Assembly: GCA_014729055.1 (NCBI GenBank)
Contig: WJKO01000448.1
Span: 1 to 7,677, forward strand
DNA length: 7,677 nucleotides
Direction: 5' to 3'
Origin: Promethearchaeota archaeon
GTDB lineage: Archaea > Asgardarchaeota > Lokiarchaeia > Sigyniarchaeales > Promethearchaeaceae
The number at the start of each line of letters is the position of its first letter. The first letter of the stretch is position 1. This document shows, one piece after another, positions 1 through 7,432 of the stretch. The translations under genes were made by a program, and so were the position numbers. The notes beneath the pieces were generated by a model that was given only the letters and a program-made list of their open reading frames with translations, had not been told where the DNA came from and searched no databases.

Positions 1-2
1 AT

Positions 3-1586
3 AATGATGCTCATGGTCTTGAATTTGTGGTTTCTCCCACCGCTACCATCGACAATAATACCTTTGCTAATAATGCTGGGCTTGGTGTTACTATTGGCGT
101 TGGAAACGACTATACAAATATTACTCATAATTTAGTCTATAATAACGAAGCAGCGGGAATTAATGCCGATTCTTTGAGTTTTGGCAATATAACGCATAAT
201 ACGGTCTACAATAATAGTCACGAAGGTTTGACTTTACTTGGTGTGACGAGTTTTCTGAATATTTCTTGCAATAATTTCTTAGAGAATAATAACTATTGGG
301 GACAAGTACCTGTTGGTGGAACCATGATATTTGAGGAATCAAGTAATTATCATTTTGACAAGAATTTCTGGTCTGACCACTCAGAGCCAGATGAGAATGA
401 AGACGGAATAGTAGATAATCCAAAAAACCTCCCCGCAGGTTACCAAGATCCAAATCCTAAAAACCAGCCGTATAATCATGGATTAATGCATATTCTAACT
501 CGACCTTTTATTAATAATCTATCCTTTTTTTACTCAGATGAAATTTTAAGGGGAATTATGAGCGTCGAATGGAATAAGTCAAAAGATACTTGGGGAAATG
601 ACGTCACTCATAAGGTTTATTTTTCAAATAATAGTGGCTCAGACTGGTATGAGTTATCGGACTATACTTCTGAAAACATATATTATTGGGATACAACTAA
701 AAATGACGATGGGCTTCATTATCGAGTCAAAATTATTTCTAATAGTTCTGCTGGGCTCATCTCGCAATTTCATTGGAAGAATGATACATGTATCCATAAC
801 TATCTACCGGTCCCCCAATTTATTAACTGTGCCGGTGGAGAGGTTCTTTGGGGGACTATCCTTGTTGATTGGGAAGATGTTACCGATTCTATTATAGAAG
901 CCTTAGATTTAGATATCACTTATTGTATAACAATGCGTAATAATGAAGATGATCCTCCCTCATATGTTGGTTCTTATTGGTCTCTTGAAATTTCAGAATA
1001 TTCTTGGAATACTGAGAATGTATTAAATTCGTCCAAGATTCTAATCAACATTACTGCTTCAAGTTCAGATGGTTTGATTTCTTCTTCAGTTTCAGATTAT
1101 ATGAGCGTAATTAATGTTGTATCTGAACCAACAATAACATCGCTGTTTAGGAATGATTATACCACTGAAGACACAGCCGAAATTGATTGGTTGGATTCCG
1201 TTGACGTTCAAAATAGAATCATCACATATGATCTTTACTATTCCTCAAATCGCGGTCTTACTTGGGTATTAATAGAACACGACTTAACGGATTCAGAATA
1301 TGATTGGCCTCTAGACCAATTAACTGAGATGGAAACCAATTTGGAAATTAAAGTTTGCACGATGATTGATGGCGTTGAAGTGTGCAATTATAGGAGTAAC
1401 GAGTTTTCTGTTGAGCATTATTATGAAGATGATGGTCCTGAATTTATTATCGTCATTATTTTGATTATTTCTAGCGTTGTAGCAGGCGGAATTGTGTTTC
1501 TATTTTTTTATAAAAGAAGAATAGAAGAGACGGCAGAGATCACCAAAAAAGAGAGATTAAATAAGAAAAAGAACACAAAACGATGA
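3..1586 (+). CDS. Cell-surface parallel beta-helix protein with Ig/FN3-like repeats and C-terminal membrane anchor (5' truncated)
   Basis: The frame is open to the left edge, so the true start lies outside the window; the GTG at 27 is an internal Val codon in the sequence HGLEFVVSPT. Residue numbers count from that codon. Residues 6-92 are right-handed parallel beta-helix coils of about 24 residues with Asn ladders (ITHNLVYNN, ITHNTVYNN, ISCNNFLENN). They end at 108-132 in NFWSDH...DENEDGIVDNP, a cap typical of NosD/PbH1-type proteins. Three Ig/FN3-like domains follow (about 160-250, 262-362, 367-462), each with a VxW or IxW strand, a Y-x-(S/T) strand and a later W. Residues 473-495 form one hydrophobic helix, followed by a 24-residue Lys/Arg-rich tail. 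The predicted topology is ectodomain outside, tail in the cytoplasm. Twelve N-x-S/T sequons fall between residues 10 and 341, consistent with archaeal N-glycosylation. The ligand is unknown; adhesion or envelope structure is an inference. Confidence 0.85.
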   Translation, partial: NDAHGLEFVVSPTATIDNNTFANNAGLGVTIGVGNDYTNITHNLVYNNEAAGINADSLSFGNITHNTVYNNSHEGLTLLGVTSFLNISCNNFLENNNYWGQVPVGGTMIFEESSNYHFDKNFWSDHSEPDENEDGIVDNPKNLPAGYQDPNPKNQPYNHGLMHILTRPFINNLSFFYSDEILRGIMSVEWNKSKDTWGNDVTHKVYFSNNSGSDWYELSDYTSENIYYWDTTKNDDGLHYRVKIISNSSAGLISQFHWKNDTCIHNYLPVPQFINCAGGEVLWGTILVDWEDVTDSIIEALDLDITYCITMRNNEDDPPSYVGSYWSLEISEYSWNTENVLNSSKILINITASSSDGLISSSVSDYMSVINVVSEPTITSLFRNDYTTEDTAEIDWLDSVDVQNRIITYDLYYSSNRGLTWVLIEHDLTDSEYDWPLDQLTEMETNLEIKVCTMIDGVEVCNYRSNEFSVEHYYEDDGPEFIIVIILIISSVVAGGIVFLFFYKRRIEETAEITKKERLNKKKNTKR

Positions 1587-1591
1587 AAAAA
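1545..1591 (-). terminator. U-rich termination tract downstream of the glycoside hydrolase gene
   Basis: Directly past the hydrolase stop codon, the minus strand carries a series of T runs (5, 4, 5 and 6 T) with no stable hairpin. This is the pattern of archaeal intrinsic termination. The tract is the complement of the Lys-rich tail codons of the convergent surface-protein gene, so the A-rich composition could be explained by coding alone. Termination is inferred from composition and position only. Confidence 0.4.
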
Positions 1592-3940
1592 TTAAAATCC
1601 AAATAATTCTTTACTCATTTGAAATAATTTTTCTTCAAATTCCCCGTAATCCTCGAGTTCATCCAATTCTTTCGAACTAGCATGTATTTCTCTTTGCATT
1701 TTTTGGCTTATATGAATAAGTTTTTTTAATAAATTTCCTATTTTTTGTCCTTTATGTAAAAATTTCGTTGCCCGGTGTGATGTATCTCCAAATACGACAT
1801 CATATTCCTCAGGTCTGATGTTTTTATTTTCCGTTACTAAATAAGTATTTAGCAAATCCTCAAAATGATCATGAAATAGTGTGAATTTTGTGAATACCTC
1901 AGCAATTTCTTTCAACCTCTGATCATTAGAAATCAATTTTGTGTCTTCATTTTCTTCGAATGATTTGACTTTGTGCAGAAGGTAATCGACTCCGTCAAGA
2001 TACTGGAAATATCGCTTCCTATATTGCAAGCCAAATATGAGAATATGAATGATATGCGTGTTAGTAATTGCGCTCTCTCTTATTATTTTTAGATGTTCGA
2101 CTGTATTATTTATTCTGTTTACAAAGGTCTCATAATCAAGACGCTGAATTCTCCGTGACGGGTATCGAGTGGCATTAAATAACATTTGTAGATTCAATTT
2201 ATTTTTTCTTTTGTTTATTGAGAAAATTTGCGTTGAGATTGCATCCAAATAATAATCAAAATTAAAAACTGGTTCATGGCTATCCTCTGACCAGAAAATT
2301 CTTGATATATTCCACAAAATATCTCCGGATAGAAATAATAATATCTTTTGTGAATCGAGGGGATTAAACCTCACAGCCCATGATGTAACAGATATGCCAA
2401 GTGAATCTGTTTTATATGCTTTCAGGGATTGTGCTGCTACATTTTTAAGTCCTTGATCATGATCTGGAATGAAATACCGACCGCAACATGCAAGAGAAGG
2501 GGCTCCGATTACTTCTAATTCTTGATCTTTGAAGAAATTGTAGAATGGCAACATTTCGATTTCATTAGGGAATCTCGAAGTCTGGTAGAATTTATGATGA
2601 TATTCAAGAAGTTCTTTATCCATTTTATTCAAAATATCCTCACCGTAAATTAATTTATCTAACCATAGATATTCCTCTCTATTTTTAATACATTCATAAT
2701 CCCAGTACATAACAACAATGTTCTTATTGAGTTTCTCAATAGATTGAGGATATCTGATTAAATAATCCGACCATATTATTGGAATTTTGTTATGCCGTAA
2801 TATTCGTTCAGCAATTTGATTTATCCACTGAATATATAGTTCTGATTTACTATTTTCTTCTACGAAACTTTTACATCTGTTACATGTACCTAATTCACGA
2901 ACTTCATCACAACCAATATGTACATATTGAGAGTTCGGATGATTTCTGCAAATTTGATCTACGAATTCAAATATAAATTTCTCTGATTCCTTTTTTAACG
3001 GGCATATTGTTTTTGAAAGCTTGTTTTGCGTTGTATTTTTATTGTTTTTCTTAATTATATCAAATAATTCACCATATTTTTCAAATTCTTTCTTCTGCAA
3101 CCACGTCTCTAAATGACCAAATGTCTGTATGAATGGAATGATTTCAATGAAATTTGATTTACATAAATTGACTATCTCTTGATGTTCTTCTTCAGTTATT
3201 TTGTATTTGTGAACTCCAGATTGTAATAATCCTTTATAATCAAATTTATCCTCGTATTCCATGAGTAATACATTATATTTGAAATGACCGAGTTCACGTA
3301 TCATTTGTTTGATATAATTAATTGTTGGCATCTGTTTCTTTAAATCCAAATGAAATCCGCGTAATCGAATGTCTGCAAAATCGAGAATAAACAAATCTGG
3401 CAACGTAGTTAGCAATTCATTTTTATTACGTGTAATTATTGCTGTTTTAAACATCTGGATTAACGTTTGAATCCCGTAATAATATCCTTGTATGCTTCTG
3501 GCTATTAACCAGATGATATCATAATGAATTTCAATTATATACCCCTCAGACTCCCATAGATTGATAATATTTTCCGTATCAATGCAATCTTGATCGTAAT
3601 CATGTAAGAGATTAAGGAACTCCTTATCTCGAATTGATGAAAGGCGCTTGATATGTCTTTTAATATTGCCTTGAAATATAGAATTATATTTTTTCTCGTC
3701 TAAAATACAGCAAAAATAATTACACATATTCTTATCGATATTTAGATCTGGGTTTTCTATTTCGCAAATCCGTATGTTATTCAAGTTTGTTATATTTATG
3801 CTTGTTGTCAAAGATTTTGTAATTTCGTTGAGATCAGGGTCATTGATATACGCATTTATTGATTCTGTTAATGGTATTCCGACATTTTCATTAATTTTAA
3901 TTAATTTAGGTCGAGGTAATATACGAATATCTTGAGGCAT
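1592..3940 (-). CDS. Cytosolic family 20 glycoside hydrolase, hexosaminidase D-like
   Basis: Predicted to remove terminal beta-linked N-acetylglucosamine or N-acetylgalactosamine by substrate-assisted catalysis. Residues 1 to about 180 are a GH20b-type N-terminal domain ending in SIQGYYYGIQTLIQM. The TIM barrel begins at RLRGFHLDLK (192-201; R194 is the likely substrate-binding Arg). It continues through LLMEYEDKFDY (225-235) and IQTFGHLETW (271-280) to HIGCDEV (341-347), whose D345-E346 is the catalytic pair. Later barrel strands include IIWSDY (388-393), MYWDYE (411-416) and TSWAVRFN (519-526). The EYEDKF, QTFGH and HIGCDEV motifs resemble animal hexosaminidase D (HEXD) more than lysosomal HEXA/HEXB, as recalled from memory. 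About 220 C-terminal residues (560-782) are rich in predicted helix and match nothing I recognise; they account for much of the excess over HEXD, which is near 490 residues. No signal peptide or membrane segment is seen, so it should be cytosolic. The ATG is the first start after an in-frame TGA at 3944-3946. Confidence 0.85.
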   Translation of the reverse strand: MPQDIRILPRPKLIKINENVGIPLTESINAYINDPDLNEITKSLTTSINITNLNNIRICEIENPDLNIDKNMCNYFCCILDEKKYNSIFQGNIKRHIKRLSSIRDKEFLNLLHDYDQDCIDTENIINLWESEGYIIEIHYDIIWLIARSIQGYYYGIQTLIQMFKTAIITRNKNELLTTLPDLFILDFADIRLRGFHLDLKKQMPTINYIKQMIRELGHFKYNVLLMEYEDKFDYKGLLQSGVHKYKITEEEHQEIVNLCKSNFIEIIPFIQTFGHLETWLQKKEFEKYGELFDIIKKNNKNTTQNKLSKTICPLKKESEKFIFEFVDQICRNHPNSQYVHIGCDEVRELGTCNRCKSFVEENSKSELYIQWINQIAERILRHNKIPIIWSDYLIRYPQSIEKLNKNIVVMYWDYECIKNREEYLWLDKLIYGEDILNKMDKELLEYHHKFYQTSRFPNEIEMLPFYNFFKDQELEVIGAPSLACCGRYFIPDHDQGLKNVAAQSLKAYKTDSLGISVTSWAVRFNPLDSQKILLFLSGDILWNISRIFWSEDSHEPVFNFDYYLDAISTQIFSINKRKNKLNLQMLFNATRYPSRRIQRLDYETFVNRINNTVEHLKIIRESAITNTHIIHILIFGLQYRKRYFQYLDGVDYLLHKVKSFEENEDTKLISNDQRLKEIAEVFTKFTLFHDHFEDLLNTYLVTENKNIRPEEYDVVFGDTSHRATKFLHKGQKIGNLLKKLIHISQKMQREIHASSKELDELEDYGEFEEKLFQMSKELFGF

Positions 3941-3959
3941 AAGTCATATTTGATTCTCG

Positions 3960-3974
3960 AAAATAAAATAATTA
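3960..3974 (-). promoter_or_regulatory. TATA-like promoter candidate for the glycoside hydrolase gene
   Basis: The 64-base gap between the MBL gene and the hydrolase contains, on the minus strand, ATTATTTTATTTTC centred about 27 bases before the ATG. That is the spacing expected for a TATA box serving a leaderless archaeal mRNA. No Shine-Dalgarno sequence is visible before the ATG, which agrees with leaderless translation. The background is very AT-rich, so chance occurrence is likely enough to keep confidence low. Confidence 0.3.
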
Positions 3975-4004
3975 TCAAGATATGACGAAAAGTGGGGATG
4001 TTTA

Positions 4005-4769
4005 TTATAGTTCTAAAAAAAAGCCTGGAAATATGTTTTGGGATTGTATACCATCCAGATCTTGAAACAATTCCAAATGAGCTGTGCAATGTCCCAAAAA
4101 CAAGTTTTTTATCTTTGTTTTGTATAGATAATCAACATCCTTAAATCCATGTACTCCGCCTATTATTGCTGTTGGAATTAATGCCTTTGATGCTAGTCTG
4201 TAAAGAGGTTTAAGACTTGGATGCATGCAGCCAACAATGAGAAGATTAAAATTATTCGCTTTAAAAATTACTGCTTGTTCCCCCACAGAACCAAATCCTT
4301 TTATATCACCTGTAACATAGAATTTGTCAAGGATCTCAACGGGTCCCTCCTTGCCGGACAATCTATACACTTTTTTAACTTGTTTCTCTAATTCTTTTGT
4401 TAAATGGTCTGAAAAATCAACTGGTAGATAGATAACAGCATCGGGATTTTCATCTACGATGGCACTTAGGGCACCCATATGATCCCAGTGCATGTGGGTT
4501 ATAATTATATAATCAAATTTATTGGGTATATTAAGTGCATGCAAATTATTGCATTCAATAGAATTAGACCAACCGCAATCAAATAATATTTTTTTATTAT
4601 TGTATTTAATAGCCGCACTAAAACCCCACCCACTTAAAAGATTAAGTTTTTGGAGTTCTTTAGGGGCTTCTGAGTTTTCATACACCACAAAAAGGTGATT
4701 TCCTTCTGAATCCCATTTTTCTAATATTTCATTTTCATCTAACAACATTTTATTCTCATCCAACAACAT
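4005..4769 (-). CDS. Metallo-beta-lactamase-fold hydrolase, COG1237 (RFA-P synthase-related) type
   Basis: A single-domain MBL-fold enzyme of usual length for its group. The order is LLSGWGFSAAI (44-54), ILFDCG (61-66), the metal motif THMHWDHMG (91-99, with H92, H94, D96, H97), VGCMHPSL (179-186), IIGGVHGF (202-209) and LGHCTAH (225-231). The GC-x-HP, GG-x-H and GHCT motifs are characteristic of the COG1237 branch. This branch is often annotated as dihydropterin-ribofuranosyl-aminobenzene phosphate synthase through a methanopterin link, but most members have no proven substrate. No signal peptide or membrane segment is present, so it is cytosolic. Translation starts 12 bases after the MetE-like stop and in the same frame, with no Shine-Dalgarno site, suggesting translational coupling. 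The N-terminus holds a duplicated heptapeptide, MLLDENK then MLLDENE; the second Met (base 4748) is an equally plausible start. The fold call is firm; the substrate is unknown. Confidence 0.85.
   Translation of the reverse strand: MLLDENKMLLDENEILEKWDSEGNHLFVVYENSEAPKELQKLNLLSGWGFSAAIKYNNKKILFDCGWSNSIECNNLHALNIPNKFDYIIITHMHWDHMGALSAIVDENPDAVIYLPVDFSDHLTKELEKQVKKVYRLSGKEGPVEILDKFYVTGDIKGFGSVGEQAVIFKANNFNLLIVGCMHPSLKPLYRLASKALIPTAIIGGVHGFKDVDYLYKTKIKNLFLGHCTAHLELFQDLDGIQSQNIFPGFFLEL
4728..4769 (-). repeat. 21-base tandem duplication at the start of the MBL gene
   Basis: Two adjacent 21-base units (4749-4769 and 4728-4748 on the minus strand) encode MLLDENK and MLLDENE. They differ at three bases: two are synonymous (TTG/TTA, GAG/GAA) and one changes Lys to Glu. 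Each unit begins with ATG, so the duplication provides two in-frame start codons. The metallo-beta-lactamase core begins well downstream, so the repeat is probably dispensable for the fold. Confidence 0.8.
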
Positions 4770-4781
4770 TTCAGTAATTTC

Positions 4782-5840
4782 TTATTTTCTTATTTCTTCA
4801 ACCGCTTCAACCGTTGTTTTTATACTTTTAAATGCCACATCTTGATATGTCCATCCTCCAAAACCACAATCAGGTCCGACATACTTCAATCGTGTGCCAT
4901 AACGATCTAAGGCCTCATTATAGCGTTTTTTGATTCGCTCTTTGGAATCGATTACTTTAAACATGCCTTGTTTGGTATTAAGTTCGCGGGCATTTTCTCC
5001 TTTTTCAATTAATTCACCGAATATTCCACCAATATTAGTTCTTGAAATTCCGACCCGAATAAATTTATCATATTCTTCGAGATCACGCTTTGGAATTACG
5101 TTTTTTTGATCACTCGCGTATTCACAAGTGAGGACATTGATATCTCTGACATTTAATACCAATTGGTAACTATTTAGAGAATGTAAATGAAGCTGAACAT
5201 CTGTGTCCAAATTTTCAGCGCTGGTTTCCAAAATGTCAGTAACATCATCATTATTTATTTGTGTAAATGTGACTAATCCTATCGAAGGTTCATCTATCGA
5301 AACAACGGCTGTTTTAATGTATTTTTCATTGTAGATTGAATTTTTAAGAAATCGATTAACGCTTTTTGCTAAATTGAGAGCCATATCTTTATAAACAGCG
5401 TATCCATTTAATTTTTGATACAGCTCTAAAGCCCCAGTAACACATGATTTTACTTTTAATATTTCTCCCGTTTGTTCATAGTATTTTTTAGCATATTCTT
5501 CCAGTAATTTCATCTCAACGATATATGCTTTATCTGATTTAATTAAAAATGGTTCTTCTTCATATTTTTCGATGGGATTGATAAATTGTTGATGAATGTC
5601 CATGAGTTGAGGGTAATTTACTATTTCTAACCCCGTATTAATTTTAGCTTTAAATGAGATCTCAATAGGATTAATAACGTACCTTTGAACTGCTCTATTA
5701 CGGGTAACATCGATATTTTTTATAAACGCATTATAGGCTTCCCAATATAATTTTTCGAACATAATTTTGTTAGCAGAATCCGGAAGCGGAATACTCCCTA
5801 CATCATCAATTATCGGATAATGTACAGATGAATCGGTCAT
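4782..5840 (-). CDS. Stand-alone MetE-like methyltransferase domain (cobalamin-independent methionine synthase family), atypical
   Basis: At 352 residues it matches only the C-terminal catalytic barrel of MetE, as in archaeal core-MetE proteins; the methanogen enzyme of this size accepts methylcobalamin instead of methyl-folate. Landmarks are DVGSIPLP (13-20, the GS loop that binds homocysteine), SIDEPSIGL (181-189, with the Asp expected to hold the amino group), QLHLHSLNSY (216-225), VLTCEYAS (236-243) and KYVGPDCGFGGW (319-330). Expected zinc ligands H220, E240 and C325 are present, but the usual H-x-C reads H-S-L, so the first Cys ligand is missing; C239 lies beside E240. In place of the usual GLD...GE segment it has GLEIVNYPQ (70-78), putting Gln where MetE has a substrate-contacting Glu. 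Family membership is clear, but methionine synthase activity is not assured. No TATA box sits at the leaderless distance, so it may be transcribed from nreA or from the AT-rich gap before it. Confidence 0.8.
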   Translation of the reverse strand: MTDSSVHYPIIDDVGSIPLPDSANKIMFEKLYWEAYNAFIKNIDVTRNRAVQRYVINPIEISFKAKINTGLEIVNYPQLMDIHQQFINPIEKYEEEPFLIKSDKAYIVEMKLLEEYAKKYYEQTGEILKVKSCVTGALELYQKLNGYAVYKDMALNLAKSVNRFLKNSIYNEKYIKTAVVSIDEPSIGLVTFTQINNDDVTDILETSAENLDTDVQLHLHSLNSYQLVLNVRDINVLTCEYASDQKNVIPKRDLEEYDKFIRVGISRTNIGGIFGELIEKGENARELNTKQGMFKVIDSKERIKKRYNEALDRYGTRLKYVGPDCGFGGWTYQDVAFKSIKTTVEAVEEIRK

Positions 5841-5894
5841 ATATCCCCAAAAATTTTTCGTTCTTCTAAACTTTTTCGTTATGTCGAATTTAAA

Positions 5895-7349
5895 TTATGC
5901 TATTTTTCGTGGTTTAAATTCTATCCACTCATCTAAACGTCGTTGTTTTCTAATATTTGATAGTAATTTGCTTGCATGAAGCCAATCACTTAATGGAACA
6001 TTGAAATGATCACGTACAACGGCTAAAGCAGATGGAAGATTATCATGCTTTATTACATTATCTCCCTGAAATCCATTTTCTAATCCTTTACGAACTGTTT
6101 CACGTATCACCCAAACACCAAGAGGAACAATATATCCTCCCGAAACCTCACGGAACACAATGACGCGTGCTTGTCGTCTATTTAAATACAAGAACTCAGT
6201 TACTTCCTTTCTGGCCGCATAATAAGCGCCTGTCACATTATCTGCATATGTTTTTCTACCATGCTCCATCTCATAATCTTGAACAATTTGGGGTTCTCTA
6301 TTACGTATAGCTGGCTGTATACCGGGAACTACTTGAGTCCATATTGTATCTGCGTTCCAAACTTCCATCATTTCGTATGACCAAGGTCCGGGAATCATTA
6401 AGATGACGAAATTATTATCTAAATATTCTTGATGAAATGTAAAATATTGATTGATTTCAGGAAACCGTTTAATTTGCTTGGCTAATTTCTTGCTTATTAT
6501 TGAATCGACTGCCGTAATTGACCATCGGGTTGGTACTATTTTTCTTTTATTTTTAGACCCGAGTAAACCTGCTGACAAGAGTCGTTGCATCTCAGTACCA
6601 GTTACAACACGGGATAGAGAAGGATCCTTGACTCTATCATTTGTTATGCTTGTAGGATATAGATAGTCAAAGATAGCATCAGCAGCTTTCAAATCTCGAT
6701 CATCGACCACATATTCAACTTTCGGATGCGCTTTAATATTATCAACAACATCTATTTTTTCAGTTATACCGCTGGGACCGACAGGGGGCGAATGAACATC
6801 GTATGATAAATTCACACGCAATTTTGAAAACTTAGTTTCCGTATCAACTGAAATTTTGGACATTGCTAATTCTTGTGTTGAATCTAATAGTCTATTATCC
6901 CCAGAGGTAAGCTTTCTCCTAACATCCCTTAATAGTCGCGGACCACCTGTTTGATTAATACCTTGCTGTATATTAACCTTAAAATTAGAACGTACCATGC
7001 TGGTTCTAAAAGTTATTATATCATCAAGGCTTTTTCCATACCATAATTCACTTATATCTAGTAAACCCGTGTCTTTTTTCGAGATCTGAAGTTTATCTTG
7101 CAGAAATATTTCATCCACTGGAATCATTGGACCAATATTAACATTGGGATATCCATATCGACCTACAAAAACGGCTGGAGGGCTTGCCCCAAACAAAGTT
7201 TTATTCCTTTGCACTTTTTTATAATTAAAAGGAACGGTACTTTTTAGAATAGACGCTTTCTTTAGAATAGGACAAGATTTCTTTCCACACAATAGACGAG
7301 CGCCCTTGCATCGTATGCATATACTATCGGACACGGGCGGTCGAACCAT
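5895..7349 (-). CDS. nreA: NreA-type archaeal DNA repair protein
   Basis: Nre proteins are archaeal DNA repair factors that act with the sliding clamp PCNA; loss in Haloferax causes sensitivity to DNA damage. The 484-residue length is usual for the family. A zinc-ribbon-like motif lies at the N-terminus with C11, C14, C21 and C26 (CIRCKGARLLCGKKSCP). Family-like blocks follow: FVGRYGYPNVNIGP (61-74), VPTRWSITAVD (272-282), FHQEYLDNNFVILMIPGPW (305-323), TGAYYAARKEVTEFL (373-387) and GVWVIRET (411-418). The C-terminus carries a PCNA-interacting motif, QRRLDEWI (469-476): Gln at position 1, Leu at 4 and Trp at 7, but Ile where the second aromatic is usual. The protein is cytosolic. It is the first gene of the minus-strand series, starting at an ATG about 27 bases downstream of a TATA-like element, so a leaderless transcript is likely. 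A 54-base gap separates it from the MetE-like gene. Confidence 0.93.
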   Translation of the reverse strand: MVRPPVSDSICIRCKGARLLCGKKSCPILKKASILKSTVPFNYKKVQRNKTLFGASPPAVFVGRYGYPNVNIGPMIPVDEIFLQDKLQISKKDTGLLDISELWYGKSLDDIITFRTSMVRSNFKVNIQQGINQTGGPRLLRDVRRKLTSGDNRLLDSTQELAMSKISVDTETKFSKLRVNLSYDVHSPPVGPSGITEKIDVVDNIKAHPKVEYVVDDRDLKAADAIFDYLYPTSITNDRVKDPSLSRVVTGTEMQRLLSAGLLGSKNKRKIVPTRWSITAVDSIISKKLAKQIKRFPEINQYFTFHQEYLDNNFVILMIPGPWSYEMMEVWNADTIWTQVVPGIQPAIRNREPQIVQDYEMEHGRKTYADNVTGAYYAARKEVTEFLYLNRRQARVIVFREVSGGYIVPLGVWVIRETVRKGLENGFQGDNVIKHDNLPSALAVVRDHFNVPLSDWLHASKLLSNIRKQRRLDEWIEFKPRKIA

Positions 7350-7369
7350 ATATAATGTATAAAATTAGA

Positions 7370-7394
7370 AAAAATAAATATGTTTTCCTTTTTT
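7370..7394 (-). promoter_or_regulatory. BRE/TATA promoter candidate for nreA
   Basis: Read on the minus strand, a purine-rich BRE-like stretch (AAAAGGAAAAC) is followed by CATATTTATTTT, centred about 27 bases before the nreA ATG. This is the layout of an archaeal promoter for a leaderless mRNA. The second AT-rich stretch right at the ATG (TTATACATTATAT) is too close to serve as the TATA box unless translation begins further in. The call rests on motif and spacing only. Confidence 0.4.
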
Positions 7395-7432
7395 AAAATA
7401 AAATATTATTGATGATTAACTCATGATTATAT

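Noticed and set aside
27..29. GTG at 27 as the true start of the surface-protein gene
   Set aside because: The frame stays open to the left edge, the residues before it read as continuing beta-helix sequence, and there is no signal peptide after it.
160..453. Minus-strand 97-residue frame opposite the beta-helix coils
   Set aside because: It is antisense to a clear repeat-containing coding region and has a composition expected from the complement of Asn-rich codons.
598..897. Plus-strand 99-residue hydrophobic frame inside the surface-protein gene
   Set aside because: It is a shifted frame of the Ig-like region; the parent frame has coherent domain structure and a full-length match to its architecture.
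2779..2976. Plus-strand 65-residue frame opposite the hydrolase catalytic region
   Set aside because: It lies antisense to the HIGCDEV catalytic motif region of a firmly assigned gene.
3901..4089. Minus-strand 62-residue frame between the MBL and hydrolase genes
   Set aside because: It overlaps the ends of both well-supported genes in a different frame, has no recognisable motif, and is explained as a shadow frame.
4782..4784. Recoded stop codon joining the MetE-like and MBL genes
   Set aside because: The codon is TAA, not the TAG or TGA used for pyrrolysine or selenocysteine, both proteins are complete on their own, and the MBL gene has its own ATG.
6451..6666. Plus-strand 71-residue frame opposite nreA
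   Set aside because: It is antisense to conserved NreA blocks and has no independent support.
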